A DNA stretch of 64,000 nucleotides from Tetramitus jugosus (lineage: Eukaryota > Heterolobosea > Eutetramitea > Acrasida > Vahlkampfiidae): the NCBI GenBank assembly GCA_937625935.1, contig OW569368.1:424978-488977 (forward strand), read 5' to 3'. The notes under the pieces are model-generated. The model was not told the DNA's origin. It did no database searches and saw only the letters and a list, made by a program, of their open reading frames with translations. The stretch's first letter is position 1. Every line of letters starts with the position of its first letter. A program made the position numbers and the translations under genes. This document shows positions 40,174 through 51,355 of this stretch, one piece after another.

Positions 40174-41262
40174 ATGACATCACAACCATCAGTGTCGGAT
40201 ATCACAAATTCCTTCCTGAATCATGATACCTCAAGTCCAACAGGATCTCTATTTTCTCGACCGATGAGTCATCGACCTTCACACTTCTTCCAGTGTGGTT
40301 CATCATTGTATTTTATTAACACACACCACAAACATTCACAATTCGTTCATGAGTTAAACACTGAGACTAACGAGTGGATGACTCCTTATCGCTTAGGAGC
40401 ACTTCATGGACTTGGAGTCAATTATTTCACAATGGCTTCAAGTGGTCGTGTTCGTGGTTGGGATAAGGCTTATTGGTACGGTGGATCAGAAATGTACTGT
40501 TATACACCAATGAACATGCTGATCGAATATGATGACGCAAAAAAAAGTTGGAACAAAGTGGAACCAACAGTTGCCATTGACTCAACTGGTGGTGAGTACC
40601 CGGGTCTTGTTTATTGTCATGCATCAGACTCTCATGGAGATTGTTTAATTACATTTAGTGGATACAATGACCAGGCAGAAGTAGGTGAAGAAACTTACTT
40701 GAATGAGTTGCACAGATTCGATTTTGAATCAATGGCATGGAGTAAAATACCATATGTTGATGGACCGAGTCCTCGCTCCGGTGCATCAATGGTATACTTG
40801 CCAGAACTTGATGCAGTGTTAATGTATGGTGGGAGTGAGAAGTTTGATGAGCTATGGATGTTGAAGTTGAAAGATTACACTTGGAAACAAGTGGTAGCAA
40901 TGGGAAAAGCACCCAACAATCATAGTCTATGTATTGTGGGACTAGATACGAGATTTGTTGTACTTCAACAACACGAAGCAACAAGAGAAATGCAAATCTT
41001 TATATTGAACTGCAAAACTTTGCACTGGCAAATGTATAATACCGGTTTAGTGTTGGGATATTCAGGATTTGCGGCAGTATTTCAACCAAAACTTGACAAT
41101 CTGGAGCAGCTTTTGCTCTATTTGACATTGGGAGATCAATATCAAATCTACTCAATTGATCTATGTTGTTCTAAGATTCCTCAAAAACTATATGAAGCAT
41201 ACCAAAGACATCATTTGTGTGACGTCACAATCCAATACAATAATCAAAGGACATCGGACTGA
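40174..41262 (+). CDS. Kelch-repeat protein with a truncated BTB start
   Basis: From the ATG at 40174 (362 residues) the protein carries kelch-type blades: WYGGSEMYCYTP...LIEYDDAKKSW, LITFSGYNDQ...LHRFDFESMAWSKI, SPRSGASMVYLPELDAVLMYGGSE with LWMLKLKDYTW, and IFILNCKTLHWQ. At its very end the segment YQRHHLCDVTIQYNN looks like the start of a BTB domain (the H-L-C-D-V motif), but the frame then stops at 41260-41262. The next frame continues with BTB-like sequence (see 41263-41935). The kelch part looks intact. The BTB part was either lost through a frameshift or depends on an intron I could not place. Confidence 0.65.
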   Translation: MTSQPSVSDITNSFLNHDTSSPTGSLFSRPMSHRPSHFFQCGSSLYFINTHHKHSQFVHELNTETNEWMTPYRLGALHGLGVNYFTMASSGRVRGWDKAYWYGGSEMYCYTPMNMLIEYDDAKKSWNKVEPTVAIDSTGGEYPGLVYCHASDSHGDCLITFSGYNDQAEVGEETYLNELHRFDFESMAWSKIPYVDGPSPRSGASMVYLPELDAVLMYGGSEKFDELWMLKLKDYTWKQVVAMGKAPNNHSLCIVGLDTRFVVLQQHEATREMQIFILNCKTLHWQMYNTGLVLGYSGFAAVFQPKLDNLEQLLLYLTLGDQYQIYSIDLCCSKIPQKLYEAYQRHHLCDVTIQYNNQRTSD

Positions 41263-41935
41263 CTCAGTTCAGTTTTTACCGAAAAAATTTGTAAAGGAAA
41301 CTAGTTTACCGACTCTCGTAACAGAATCTCCCTATTTTGAACATTTCCTCTTCTTCCATTTTTGGTGCTCTATTTTCAGAAGCTTACAAAATCATTGTCT
41401 AGGCATGAACTCCTTCAACCAAATTCTGTTGTCTCACGGTATTTCACCAGCTGTTAGTCTTGAATTGAATAATTTGATGAATTTTAGCCATGGTGGCGAT
41501 ATGAAAGTGAAGTTGCAACACCTAAAGTTGGTCAATAATGATGAAGGTATATTCCGTTCTTCCTCTTCCAATTCACATTCCAGTCCAATAGAGGTTACAC
41601 GTAAGTGGATCAAGAGAAATTTGAAAGAGTACAAGCAAACTTTAACATCTATCCAATGTGACAAATTCTCATTAGACACATTGGAGATGATGTTGGATGA
41701 TTTCCTTGCACTGACATCCATTCGAGCCAATCTTCAATTTGGATCATCGATGAATGCCGGTGATTCAATGGGTCAGAGTTTAGCACTCGAAGATTTGGGC
41801 TTGGAGTCCTCAATGGTCACACTGATCGAATCTCCCAGAGTGCATGCACAAGAAGAGACATTAGGTGTAAGGTTGATGAAGAGTCAGTTATCCAACTTGG
41901 ATTTGATGTGGGACAAGTTAACTTGTCGTTAGAAA
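41263..41935 (+). pseudogene. Out-of-frame continuation of the kelch/BTB gene
   Basis: A long open frame one base off the kelch frame runs to the TAG at 41933. It begins before the upstream stop with IIKGHRT and includes ESPYFEHFL, which resembles the H-R and S-x-Y-F positions of BTB domains, then about 170 polar residues ending MWDKLTCR. The stretch between the two BTB landmarks is longer than in a normal BTB. A single frameshift between about 41230 and 41255 would join the two parts. No GT-AG pair I tried gives a convincing BTB. This could also be an assembly indel. Confidence 0.45.
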
Positions 41936-43055
41936 CTTAAAGTTTGCTGTCCCATTCAAGTACAAGAGATCATCCAACAAGAAGGAAAGAACAGATTAAT
42001 CACTGGAATTGAGTGGAAATATCTCTGTTGATGATAATTTTATGGTCAATGCAACACATTAGGTTGTTGACAGACCCGAGTCGAATGAGGTATCCTGAAT
42101 TCGTGTTCAACATTGACAGTACCGTGGGGAGCGGATATTTGCTGTTATTTTAATCTCACGATGTTTAATTGTTCAAATGTTGGATGTGGTCAAGACACTG
42201 ACAAAGCTTCTATGGTCATTAATGGTGTGCAAAACTATCTTGTGTCTGCGATTGCTTATCTTCCATTCTCTCCAAATCCATATCTCCAAAATTGGAATGA
42301 AAGAGGAATGTGATTCATGTACGTTACGACTCTTACCACATTAATCTGATGCAGAAGCAGCGACACACCAATATGTTACTGTTTTTCTTGTCGTAGATGA
42401 AAACATCCGGGCACACTCCATTACAAAGAAATGAAAAAAGTTTTGTGACTTCGCAACAGATTTGCCATTACGATATTGCCCCGGATTGGAAACGCGATTT
42501 TGCTTGAGCATATAAGAATTATGTCCACTGGAAGATGACCATTATGGCTTCACTCTTGCTCTTCTCTGTCACTTCCATCAATACACAGTGCCTCGATATG
42601 ATTCTCAATGCAATGTGGAGGGTGAGGTCCTGAATTTTGAGAGCAAGAAGCTCAGAGTACAAGCCATACCTACCAAGCCCAGACGAACCAAGACCCTTTT
42701 GGCACGTTGTTCATTGGTTGAAGTGTATACCCAACACTTGTTGAAACCAAATGGCGAGTCCCATGTTATGCTGGTTATTGTTAAATGAATGGACATCTTC
42801 TGTAAATATATATATATAGTCCTTACGCATGTAATCATACATATCTAATATCAAAATCAAAACTAATTTTCATTCCAGATGATGATTTGCACTTATGAGG
42901 TCATCATCATGAGAACTATATCCTATCTTGGCGTGATTGGCTTGTTCGAAACAAGGCGGGTTGTTCGCTAAAAGAGGGAAGCATCTACAGAGTTTATCAT
43001 TCATTAATTCACATCTAGAACATCTCACAGTGCACGAGCGCACACAAAGAATTAT
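41936..43055. other. Gene-poor interval with a possible short secreted-protein relic
   Basis: Over 1.1 kb there is no convincing gene. At 42541 an ATG opens a signal-peptide-like frame (TIMASLLLFSVTSINTQ) that stops soon after. An overlapping frame (42588-42788) continues with 60 polar residues ending HVMLVIVK. Together they could be one small secreted protein broken by a frameshift or a tiny intron. A (TA)n run lies near 42808-42819. Confidence is low. Confidence 0.25.
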
Positions 43056-43766
43056 TTACTTTGGCTGGGAAGTGCCACATCTTCTGAAATCTTCCTTTGA
43101 CGCATGAAGAGCTTTCTTCTGGGATTTCAATGCATTCATTGCATTGATCTTTGCCAAGTTCTCTTCATCTTTTTCCTTCATTTCTTCACTTTTTCTCAAA
43201 ATATCATCGATCATCTTTGGTGATAATCGACTATTGTAGTTAACGATGGTGATATGTTCTTCCTGTCCATTGGTCATATCCTTGGCAGAAACGTTTAGAC
43301 TACCGTTGACATCCAATTTGAAGGTGACCTCAATGTTTGGAACACCTCTTGGTGCAGGTGCGATACCAAACAATTCAAACTGATGCACAAGGTTGTTGTC
43401 TTTGGTCATAGGTCTCTCACCTTCGAACACTCGAATCAAAACACTTGATTGTTCATCAGCATAAGTGGTGAAGATTTGGGACTTGTTGCATGGCATAGCT
43501 GTGTTTCTCTGAATCAACCTGGTCATAACACCACCAGTTGTCTCAATACCCAAAGACAATGAAGCAACATCGAGTATCATCGTTTGTTTTTTCAATTCTT
43601 CTATGTTTGTTAGTAGTTGTTTGATTGTTGGTTCATATCTCTTGATCGTGCCTTCCAGAATGACTTGGATCAGAAATGAGCATTTGGGTGGAAACCAAGT
43701 CTGCTGAGCCGGAATGCAATCGGAAGTATTTTCAAAAAGTTCCTTTCCGTAATTCTGGGAGTTCCA
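43056..43766 (-). pseudogene. HSP70 substrate-binding-domain fragment lacking the ATPase domain
   Basis: The frame reads [53 protein letters not shown] and [18 protein letters not shown], the unmistakable HSP70 substrate-binding domain, and runs into the helical lid ([18 protein letters not shown]) before stopping without the EEVD-type end. The whole about 380-residue ATPase domain is missing. Upstream in the same open frame (to the stop at 43767-43769) lie about 57 codons unrelated to HSP70, with no ATG before the fragment. Some conserved positions differ from functional HSP70. I read it as a detached relic. Confidence 0.85.
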
Positions 43767-44415
43767 TTATTCGTATGCACTTTGATCTACGATATTCCAA
43801 TCACCATATCGCCAACAAACAAAGCCATAGATGTCCATTCATCTCGTTACATTCCAAATCGGGACTCATTTGCGCATCTGAAGAACTTTCATCTAAAATC
43901 TGGGTGCTGTGTGATACTTCCGAGGCAAATGTCATATGTGTACTCAATCAATGAGACGAATTGAGTACTCTTTCTTACTGTCCTTGTTCGAGGAGCGAGA
44001 TGGATGAAGAATCGACAGTTTTGCCCTCGTCATTTTCATCGGACCAAGTCTTGTTGTCAACCGCAGAACAATACCTGTACCTTCAACGAGGGTACTCTTA
44101 CTGTGAGATATAGATATTACTGATCACAGAAATATTTCGGAGGTTTTATGCCATGGTTCTGATTTCATGTCTGGATGGCGAATTGTTCAAGTAGTTATTC
44201 GTGAAACAATGGAATTGCACTCACTCGATTGTATGACATTCTGGTAATCTGCCGCTACAATCCTCTGAAGAACAGAGTGATGTATCGGATATGTTGACTG
44301 TATTTGGTTCAATTGAAGATCAAGTAGATCCAAATTAACTTTATTAGGAATTTAATAAAACGAAAGTGCATTCGGATCGGTAGCTGGTAGATTCATCATT
44401 TCAATAGATTGTTCT
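43767..44415. other. Gene-poor interval, nothing recognised
   Basis: Only short ORFs with no recognisable content. I looked for the missing HSP70 ATPase domain here on both strands and did not find it. Confidence 0.4.
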
Positions 44416-45714
44416 TTACTTGATCAAGTTCTTGACGGAAGCCTTCTCAGATTCTAATTCAGCAACAGACTTCTTGATCTTTGCCTCTTGACTCTTATCA
44501 AGTACGCCTTCAACAACTCTGACCTTTCCATTTCCTTCACAAATAACTGGAACAGATACCCAGACACCGTTACTTCCAACAATACCGTCAATTGGCAAGG
44601 CCATAGATGTCCAGTCACCTCGTGACTTTCTTTCTTGGGAGAATCCATTGACCCAATCCCTCATGTGCTTAATAGCAGCATCAGCAGCAGAAGCAGCAGA
44701 ACCTAATCCACGAGCTTGAATAATTTCAGCACCACGTTGTTGAACGGATGGAGTAAAAACTTGGTCTAACCACTTGTTGTCAACCAACTCCATGACAGAC
44801 TTGACAGTTCCATCAGCATTGTGAACCTTTGCATGGGTGACATCGGGAACTTGTGTAGCAGAGTGATTACCCCAGATGGTAAAGTTAGAGAGTTGTGTAA
44901 CGTTGACACTAAGTATTTCAGCAACTCGAGCCAAGGCACGTTCATGATCTAATCTAGTCATAGCTGAGAATTGCATCTTGTCAAGCTTTGGTGCATTGTT
45001 TGCAGCAATCATTGCATTGGAGTTTGCAGGATTACCAACAACAAGAGTCAAGACAGCAGAGTTTGCATATTGGTTCAAGAGTTGACCTTGTTTTTGAAAG
45101 ATGACGCCATTGTCTTTCAATAAGTCAGATCGCTCCATACCCTTAACTCTTTGCTTAGCACCAAGTAAGAAAGCATAGTCAACACGTTTCCACATGGTAT
45201 CATTAGAACCGGTTTGAATTTCGTTCATCAATGGGAAAGCACAATCTGCAACTTCCATAGCAACACCCTTGATAGCGTTCTCCATTTCTGGAATATCAAT
45301 CAATCTCAAATTAACAGGTGTATCATAGCCAAACACTTGACCAGTCAAAATTCTTGGAATCAATGAATAAGCAATCTGACCACTTGCACCAGTAACAGCA
45401 ACAGTGACTGGTTGTTTCAAGAATCGAGGTTTTGTGAAAGGATCAATATTAGCGAAACGCAACATTGCTCCCATCTCACAAGCAGATTGGATAGAATAAG
45501 CGAAGGCATTAACATCTTTATCAATCAACACTCTCAAAGACGCAAGATCGACTTGTCTTTGCTGACTCTCCTTTTGTGAAGCCATCAATCTGGACACAAT
45601 TTGAAACACAAGTTGTTTGCTGGTACTTTCTCCCTTGTGGGAGCATGACAAAGTACGGACACCGCCGTATTTTCTATTCTTTGTGTTCTTGATCAATGAA
45701 AGAGCACGTCTCAT
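44416..45714 (-). CDS. Malate dehydrogenase, cytosolic/NADP-type family with N-terminal extension
   Basis: This 432-residue enzyme interconverts malate and oxaloacetate. The Rossmann turn is VTVAVTGASGQIAYSLIPRI (about 103-122). Substrate and catalytic residues are visible in the usual order: MTRLDHERA (Asp/Arg), then IWGNHSATQVPD with the catalytic H284. The Asp at the end of strand 2 (LRLIDIPE) is typical of NAD users. An N-terminal extension of about 100 residues precedes the domain. The first 45 residues are rich in Arg/Lys/Ser without acidic residues up to E29, which fits a mitochondrial presequence. M44 would give a shorter cytosolic form. Single exon. Confidence 0.92.
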   Translation of the reverse strand: MRRALSLIKNTKNRKYGGVRTLSCSHKGESTSKQLVFQIVSRLMASQKESQQRQVDLASLRVLIDKDVNAFAYSIQSACEMGAMLRFANIDPFTKPRFLKQPVTVAVTGASGQIAYSLIPRILTGQVFGYDTPVNLRLIDIPEMENAIKGVAMEVADCAFPLMNEIQTGSNDTMWKRVDYAFLLGAKQRVKGMERSDLLKDNGVIFQKQGQLLNQYANSAVLTLVVGNPANSNAMIAANNAPKLDKMQFSAMTRLDHERALARVAEILSVNVTQLSNFTIWGNHSATQVPDVTHAKVHNADGTVKSVMELVDNKWLDQVFTPSVQQRGAEIIQARGLGSAASAADAAIKHMRDWVNGFSQERKSRGDWTSMALPIDGIVGSNGVWVSVPVICEGNGKVRVVEGVLDKSQEAKIKKSVAELESEKASVKNLIK

Positions 45715-47667
45715 ACCTTTTGTTTGTCTGCACGTCGAGTTCTTCCAAACAAGTACTAAAAAAAATGCTTGCTATCATAACTGCCGTTTATGTTCCATCT
45801 ACCGCGAGTCAGAACTTTCCAGTTTTAGCTTGGATTTGATATTACTTCCAATCAACAAACCAAAGCAGAAAAACATGCATTCCCTTGGAGTACAGTATCA
45901 TGTGAAACATAAAATGAGTTCTGAAGTTCCCGAGATTTTCTAAAGTTGCCAGTTGCCCCTTTGACTACTTCGTTTGCCGTTGCCCCACCATGTACTGCTC
46001 TAACATGTTAACCATCTCCAGCATGTCTATCTCCACCATTCTCCAAGATTACAACATGTCTATCTCCACTCAACACATCACTCAACCCCTCCCATCATTC
46101 TTGTATGTCTCTCAGGTACCTTTATAACCCTTTATAACTGTTTCATGTTTCATCCATGTTAGGTAGGGGCAACTGACAACTCCAGAAATCCTGAGGCAAC
46201 TTTATCAAGTGGGCACATCATAAGAGTCTTCAAGTAGCACACAATAAACCATGTTTAATCGGTTTCATTCTCTTTATTGGTTTCATGTTGTACTCTTCTT
46301 GTTGCCATGCTCCTCCATGCATGATTCACACATTAGAACCTCCACTTCTTCACTGTACTGCACTTGATCATAGCAGAAGAGTCTCTCACATTTGACACAT
46401 TCCTGTTCGCAGCCAGAACAAGACAGGTAACAAAATAGACACTACTTCAACCAACACTACTAACGACAAATCGCACCACTGAGTAGAGAATGTTGATTTG
46501 GTACCCCATTGAGCTTGCATGAGTGAACCTTCTGCTGCATGAAACAGAATCTCAGAATAAAGATCCTTTCTTGAGATAGAGTCTGCCTTCCCAGAATCGA
46601 CAAACTGGAGATCAACCTGAGTTACAATAACTCTCCATTCTCTCCAAGTACGTTGACTCATCTTGAATTTGGATCAAATCACAAATTCACAAACTTAAAG
46701 TATGTCTATTGATGATTGTTTGCACGCATGTTCATTCTAATCGATTTTCTACTGACAGTTATGCGCAATTACTCGGAGAAAATGAAATGAGGTAGTCTGA
46801 ATCATGATAACTTGGAAGTTTTGATTATAGATCGTCCCTTACCTAATAGAGCCATCAATGGTCACAAGGAGCTACAAATGAGTAACTTTGATAATCTGCA
46901 AAGAATGAACAGAGCTAGTTCTTTGATTATATCGTTAACAAGTTCTTCGCTGTCCAATTTGCTCATATCTTTGCAATCTATCCTCTTTAGACAACCCTGG
47001 GTCTGGAATAAAAATTGAGCTAATTGTTCTGCATCTTGAATCTGCAGAATATTACTCAATCTGGTGGACAGAGGTATTTTTCTTGCCTCTGGTGACTGCA
47101 TCCTCTTCCTTTTAATCCATGGTCTTTGAGGAGATGTTCAACTGTCCAAGGTAACAGGAGCATTGCCAGTGATCCGAGTCATCTGATTCTGTATTCTCCT
47201 GCTCGAACAATCCGGTGCTTCCAACGTCGAAGTCTAGCTTCTAGACCACATTGAAAGGAGCATTGAATGGAGTTGAATGGGATGCGTTTGTAGATGAAGA
47301 TCTAACTACCTGTTGCCGAATACCTAACAAGCTCTCCTGGCCAATATTGTTGCTATTGGACAAAATATATGGCTGTTGTTTCCTCAATCCTTTTATCCTG
47401 GTCTGCCTGAGCAAGATTATTGGAGCATTGATGAAATGGAACATGTTCATCTAGTGGGTTGCATTCAAGCTATTGTTGTTAATTGCGAAAAGTTCAACTC
47501 TCTTTTTGTTTGATACTGGGGATGATACCTTGTATGGTCCACTATCTACATTTGAAGAGACGATACTCAACTAGAGTCTGTGAGAGGTTTACCTATATCT
47601 GGATCATAGATATGAATTAGGACAGATTGGAACAATTCAGGATGCATTTTATAGTGATAACGAGAGT
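45715..47667. other. 1.95 kb gene-poor interval, no supported gene
   Basis: The interval holds the MDH promoter and several short ORFs (for example 46386-46661 minus, ending in a hydrophobic helix; 46862-47101 minus, charged) that I cannot assign. A 15-base CATGTCTATCTCCAC motif occurs twice near 46023 and 46055. It could hold the lost 5' part of the cyclase gene that follows, but I see no domain. No RNA gene was noticed. Confidence 0.35.
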
Positions 47668-49742
47668 TTGGCAAGTCAGCATTATAATGCAGGCATACCC
47701 AACAAAGCATTCCTCAAACAATCTCTAACCATTGGAATAGAAGCTTTCGATAACAATTATCGTATGAATTGTACGAGAAGCATGGGTACAATGCTCGTGT
47801 TTATGCTCTCATTCATATCCATTATTTGTATTATTAGTATGGCTGCTCTCGGATTCTACGGCTCAAACATTAGGAGACAAACGAAGACGGCAAGAGATCA
47901 ATCCTTCAAGCAAGTTCATGATTTTATCGATAGTAGCATATCGCAACACACAGTGTCGTCGTCTGCCTTCCAAAGCAATCTCATTAACACGAACAATGAC
48001 CTAAGTGGTGCACTTGAGTTCACATTGCTCATGACGAGATCCATTTACAATGATTCGGACTTTACGATCGATGCCTACTATGGAAACAATAAGGGAGATC
48101 AAGTCGGTGTTATTGCCTTTAATCCTACTTCTCCAGTCGACGTCTACCAATTGTTTGCCAATGAGTCAAGATTCCAACACAACTATCTTCCAAACATCTT
48201 TACAGGATCACTACAAGATGCACTGGCCACCACACCAGAGTTCAACAATACTTCAGAGTGGGATAAGTTTGGAGTATTTTATCAAGCTGCCAATACTTCA
48301 AGAACTCCTTCTTGGACACTATCCTATGCTCAGTACTCTTTCCCTGGTGCTTTGTTCATGTCATTCATCACTCCAGTGTATGATCCAGTGACTAACGTCA
48401 TGCAATCCTTTTTGGGCAGTGATATCTCTACTGAGGCTTTGGCCTTTTACCTAGGAGCAAGCGCAAAAGAGTGGTCAAGTACAGTTGTTATCGTTGAGAG
48501 ATCTACTGGTTTCCTCCTCAGTACAAGTGATCCTTACTTCCAGGTTTACACAAACGACGGTTCTGTTATTGAAAGAATGGACGGAACAACAGGAAGCAAT
48601 GATTTGATTACAACAATGATGACTTACTCGCATAAGACATTTGGGTCAAAGATGGAAAAAGTTAACAGCTGGGCCTATGGAACATTCAGATACCAGGGTA
48701 GAGTCATGCTTTTGAACATTGGTGAATTTAAGGATAACTATGGCTTGGATTGGTTAATTTTGCAAGCTGTACCAAGAGACATCTTCTTCAAGGATTTTAA
48801 GATTGCAATCGGAACAATGGTTGGTTTGACATTTGTCCTTTTGATTGCAGGTGTCGTTATATCCTTTGTGGCATCCATAATGTTCTTGGCACCGCTAAAG
48901 CGATTGTCAGCTCTCGCTGAAACCATCAAGCTGCTAAGATTGGAAGAGGTCGAAAGAAAGTTGGTTAGCGATGTGTCATACTTCTCTGAAATTAGAAGTT
49001 TGCAGAGATCGTTCGGATCCATGTCTCTTCGATTGAAACAATTCAGACAATTCATTCCAGATCACATTCTTGCTGTCATTGAAACTGAAGTAGCTCACAA
49101 GGAAATTCTCAGAGTTGAAACTTTGTCTGCATCTATCCAGAAGGGTTCATCCAAGGAGTCCTCTTTGAAGAGGGGTGAAGTCGAGTTGAATACCATCTCA
49201 GACAGTGTCTCCGATACTCGTTTCTCGTCTCATTCTGCCAATTATCACTCCAAGGATTTAATCGCTAATGCTTTGACTTCTGGTTTGGTGAGTGGAACTG
49301 TATCCGTGTTGACTCTAGAGTTTGATGACTTGTCTGAGCTTTTGGAATCTTATTCAAGTTGAACAAGTCATGGGGAACAAGAATCATTTGTTCTCATGAT
49401 ATTTATCAAGCTGTCAAGGATTCGTTCTTCCTACGTCCTCTTGATACCATTGGTGATGATACCTTGATTTATGAATTGGGAGAAGCAAGAAACACTGATG
49501 AGTGGACCCAGGAGTTGTCACAAGAAGTTTCAAGAGAAACTGATCTCTGGTTCGATTACTCGAGGGCATACAAGTTCTATGAAAAGAGAGAATACGATCA
49601 GGCATATGAAATCTTTAGTGACTACTTGAGCAAACATCCATATGATGTTGTGGCTCAGAAGATGGTTGACCGATCAAGACGAATGACAGAGAATCAATTT
49701 GATGATGAGAGCAGCAAGCAAAAATCAGAAATAAATGAGTAA
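47668..49742 (+). pseudogene. Receptor-type nucleotide cyclase with catalytic core deleted
   Basis: The first frame (to the TGA at 49360-49362) has a membrane helix (FMLSFISIICIISMAALGF), a large extracellular Cache-like sensor region (about 47880-48790), a second helix (MVGLTFVLLIAGVVISFVA) and a HAMP-like segment. The linker FRQFIPDHIL follows, and then the first strand of a class III cyclase (VSVLTLEFDDLSELLES). It then stops. One frame over, sequence resumes as LNKSWGTRIICSHDIYQAV...LRPLDTIGDDTLIYEL, the end of a cyclase domain, and a TPR-like tail to 49742. The roughly 110-130 residues between, including the second metal site and the substrate residues, are absent. There is no room for an intron carrying them. 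No in-frame ATG precedes 47764, so the 5' end is also doubtful. Confidence 0.8.
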
Positions 49743-50723
49743 TCGACAGTCTTCATAATCAGAAATCAGAATGGGAACATTATCGAACTGATCGGTTGAC
49801 TCCAGAACATCGGTTTGGTTGTCTTGGAACGAAAACTCATTGTGTGATAGATTCTCTATCTCTTGATCAACAGATTGTTGTTGCATGTTCTCGTTGATTT
49901 GATCCTTTAACTCATTCAATTGGTTCTTTGTCTGGGTACATGTAGGGTTTATCTCCAATAATTCCTCACACGCTTTGACTGCTTCATCGAGTTTCTTCAA
50001 AGTTGTGAATATGGTAATGAGAGAACGATAAATGCTGACTTGTTCTTCCTTGTGTTCACCAGGAGAGCATAAATCAAGTGCCTTGTTCAAGAATTCAATA
50101 GCTTTCTCATTCTTGTTCATTGAAGATTTAATCTTGGCCGCAAGCATGAAATCCTTGATAGAGTAATTCGTTTCATCTACTGAAGAACTAATTGACTTAT
50201 CCAAGTAAGTGTCGGCCTTTTCAAACTCTTCCTTACTGAAGAAAGTGGCCGCAAGGTTCCAATAGAGAGTTTCATTGAGGTCCTCATCATCAACAATATT
50301 CTCTGACCTTTTATCATAGGTTGTAAGAGCTTTAGAGCTGTTTCCACTCAGAAGGTAACAAAGAGTCAAAACCTTATTGGCTCTATAGTAGTACACTGTT
50401 CTCGGATGATTATCCTTGTGTCTTCCCTTGCCAATACCTTTCAAGTACAGTTGGGCTTCCTCGTAACGCTCCAATCTAAAGAGTGATTGACCCCTAGAAA
50501 ATGAATCACGTGATTCACTTAAAAAGGCCCACGCATCCTGATCCCCCTGAGTTTTCCGGAGACATTCAGCCATGTTTTTTTCTACCTCACAATGTATTCT
50601 TTTGCTCTCTTTAATGACCTTACCATAGCAATGGATTGCTTTTCCATACTCTGAGAGCTCATAATAACATCTTTTGAGCTTCAGAAAGGAATGAGAGAGT
50701 GTTATGGAAGTACACAGTCCCAA
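49725..50723 (-). CDS. TPR-repeat protein
   Basis: The frame carries about five tetratricopeptide-like helix pairs (for example YYELSEYGKAIHCYGKVIKE, LGRSL-type SLFRLERYEEAQLYLKG, WNLAATFFSKEEFEKADTYLDKSI, KIKSSMNKNEKAIEFLNKAL, ITIFTTLKKLDEAVKACEELLEINP) and an acidic C-terminal tail. TPRs mediate protein-protein contacts. The frame begins with a TTG and has no ATG at its start, so the first exon is uncertain. An ATG followed by D-H-S-V-K-L lies upstream at about 50767 in another frame, inside the inverted repeat, and may be the true first exon. Its stop overlaps the tail of the convergent cyclase relic by 18 bp. Confidence 0.65.
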   Translation of the reverse strand: MGLCTSITLSHSFLKLKRCYYELSEYGKAIHCYGKVIKESKRIHCEVEKNMAECLRKTQGDQDAWAFLSESRDSFSRGQSLFRLERYEEAQLYLKGIGKGRHKDNHPRTVYYYRANKVLTLCYLLSGNSSKALTTYDKRSENIVDDEDLNETLYWNLAATFFSKEEFEKADTYLDKSISSSVDETNYSIKDFMLAAKIKSSMNKNEKAIEFLNKALDLCSPGEHKEEQVSIYRSLITIFTTLKKLDEAVKACEELLEINPTCTQTKNQLNELKDQINENMQQQSVDQEIENLSHNEFSFQDNQTDVLESTDQFDNVPILISDYEDCRLLIYF

Positions 50724-50747
50724 GCGAACCCAGAGTTAATTCGTCTG

Positions 50748-51071
50748 CAGAGTTTTACTGAATGATCCATCGAAGCGTTCGTTTTATAGTCTATCTCAAA
50801 TTTATGTTGTTGTTTGTTGCGAAAATGTGGATGACTGGTTACGAACCAGTTGAATTCAATAAACCAATATTCTGTGAGAGGGAATTATGACCCCTCAGTT
50901 CTTGCCAAGCTGTGAGATAAGATTTCTGGAAGTAGAATGGCAGGCAACAAATTGAGAGAAAAAACTTGCGCTGTTCGATGAGCTGTGATTCAATATTGAG
51001 TTCAACTGAGTCTTCTATCTAGTGAGAGCTAGGACCACTCACGCTTCGATGGATCATTCAGTAAAACTCTG
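50748..51071. repeat. Perfect 31-bp inverted repeat around a 262-bp spacer
   Basis: Positions 50748-50778 and 51041-51071 are exact reverse complements over 31 bases; the match ends abruptly on both sides. Each arm contains an ATG followed by codons for D-H-S-V-K-L reading outward, leftward toward the TPR gene and rightward into 51.1 kb. It could be the ends of a small non-autonomous element, or a duplicated and inverted 5' gene end. No transposase is encoded between the arms. I could not identify a target-site duplication. Confidence 0.85.
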
Positions 51072-51329
51072 TCCAACAACAAAGAAGCTACAAACAAACA
51101 ACAACATAAGCTGGGAATAAGAAAGAGTGCTGTTTACAATTGTTTATCCAACAAGAATAGGAAAGTTAGGGACATACATGCCCCAGAAAAGGAAGCATTG
51201 CAACGAGGGATCAACCACCACATACAAGATTTGAGTAGAGATGTTGAATACGACAAGAAAGATTCTACCTTTGCTCTCAGTTCGTCGTCAACCTCTAGCG
51301 GAACAAAAAGAATTTCTAATCCTTACTAG
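51033..51329 (+). pseudogene. Open 98-codon exon-like stretch without ATG
   Basis: The frame is open from just after a TAG (51030-51032) to a TAG (51327-51329) and has coding-like composition (HAPEKEALQRGINHHIQDLSRDVEYDKKD as a pattern of charged helix, then a Ser-rich end). There is no methionine in it. It overlaps the right arm of the inverted repeat. It may be the last exon of a lost gene. I do not recognise it. Confidence 0.25.
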
Positions 51330-51355
51330 TTCGCATTTTACTTTCTCCCTTACTT

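Noticed and set aside
43767-44415. Missing HSP70 ATPase domain just upstream
   Set aside because: No frame on either strand shows the ATPase signatures (for example the DLGTT or DLGGGT motifs).
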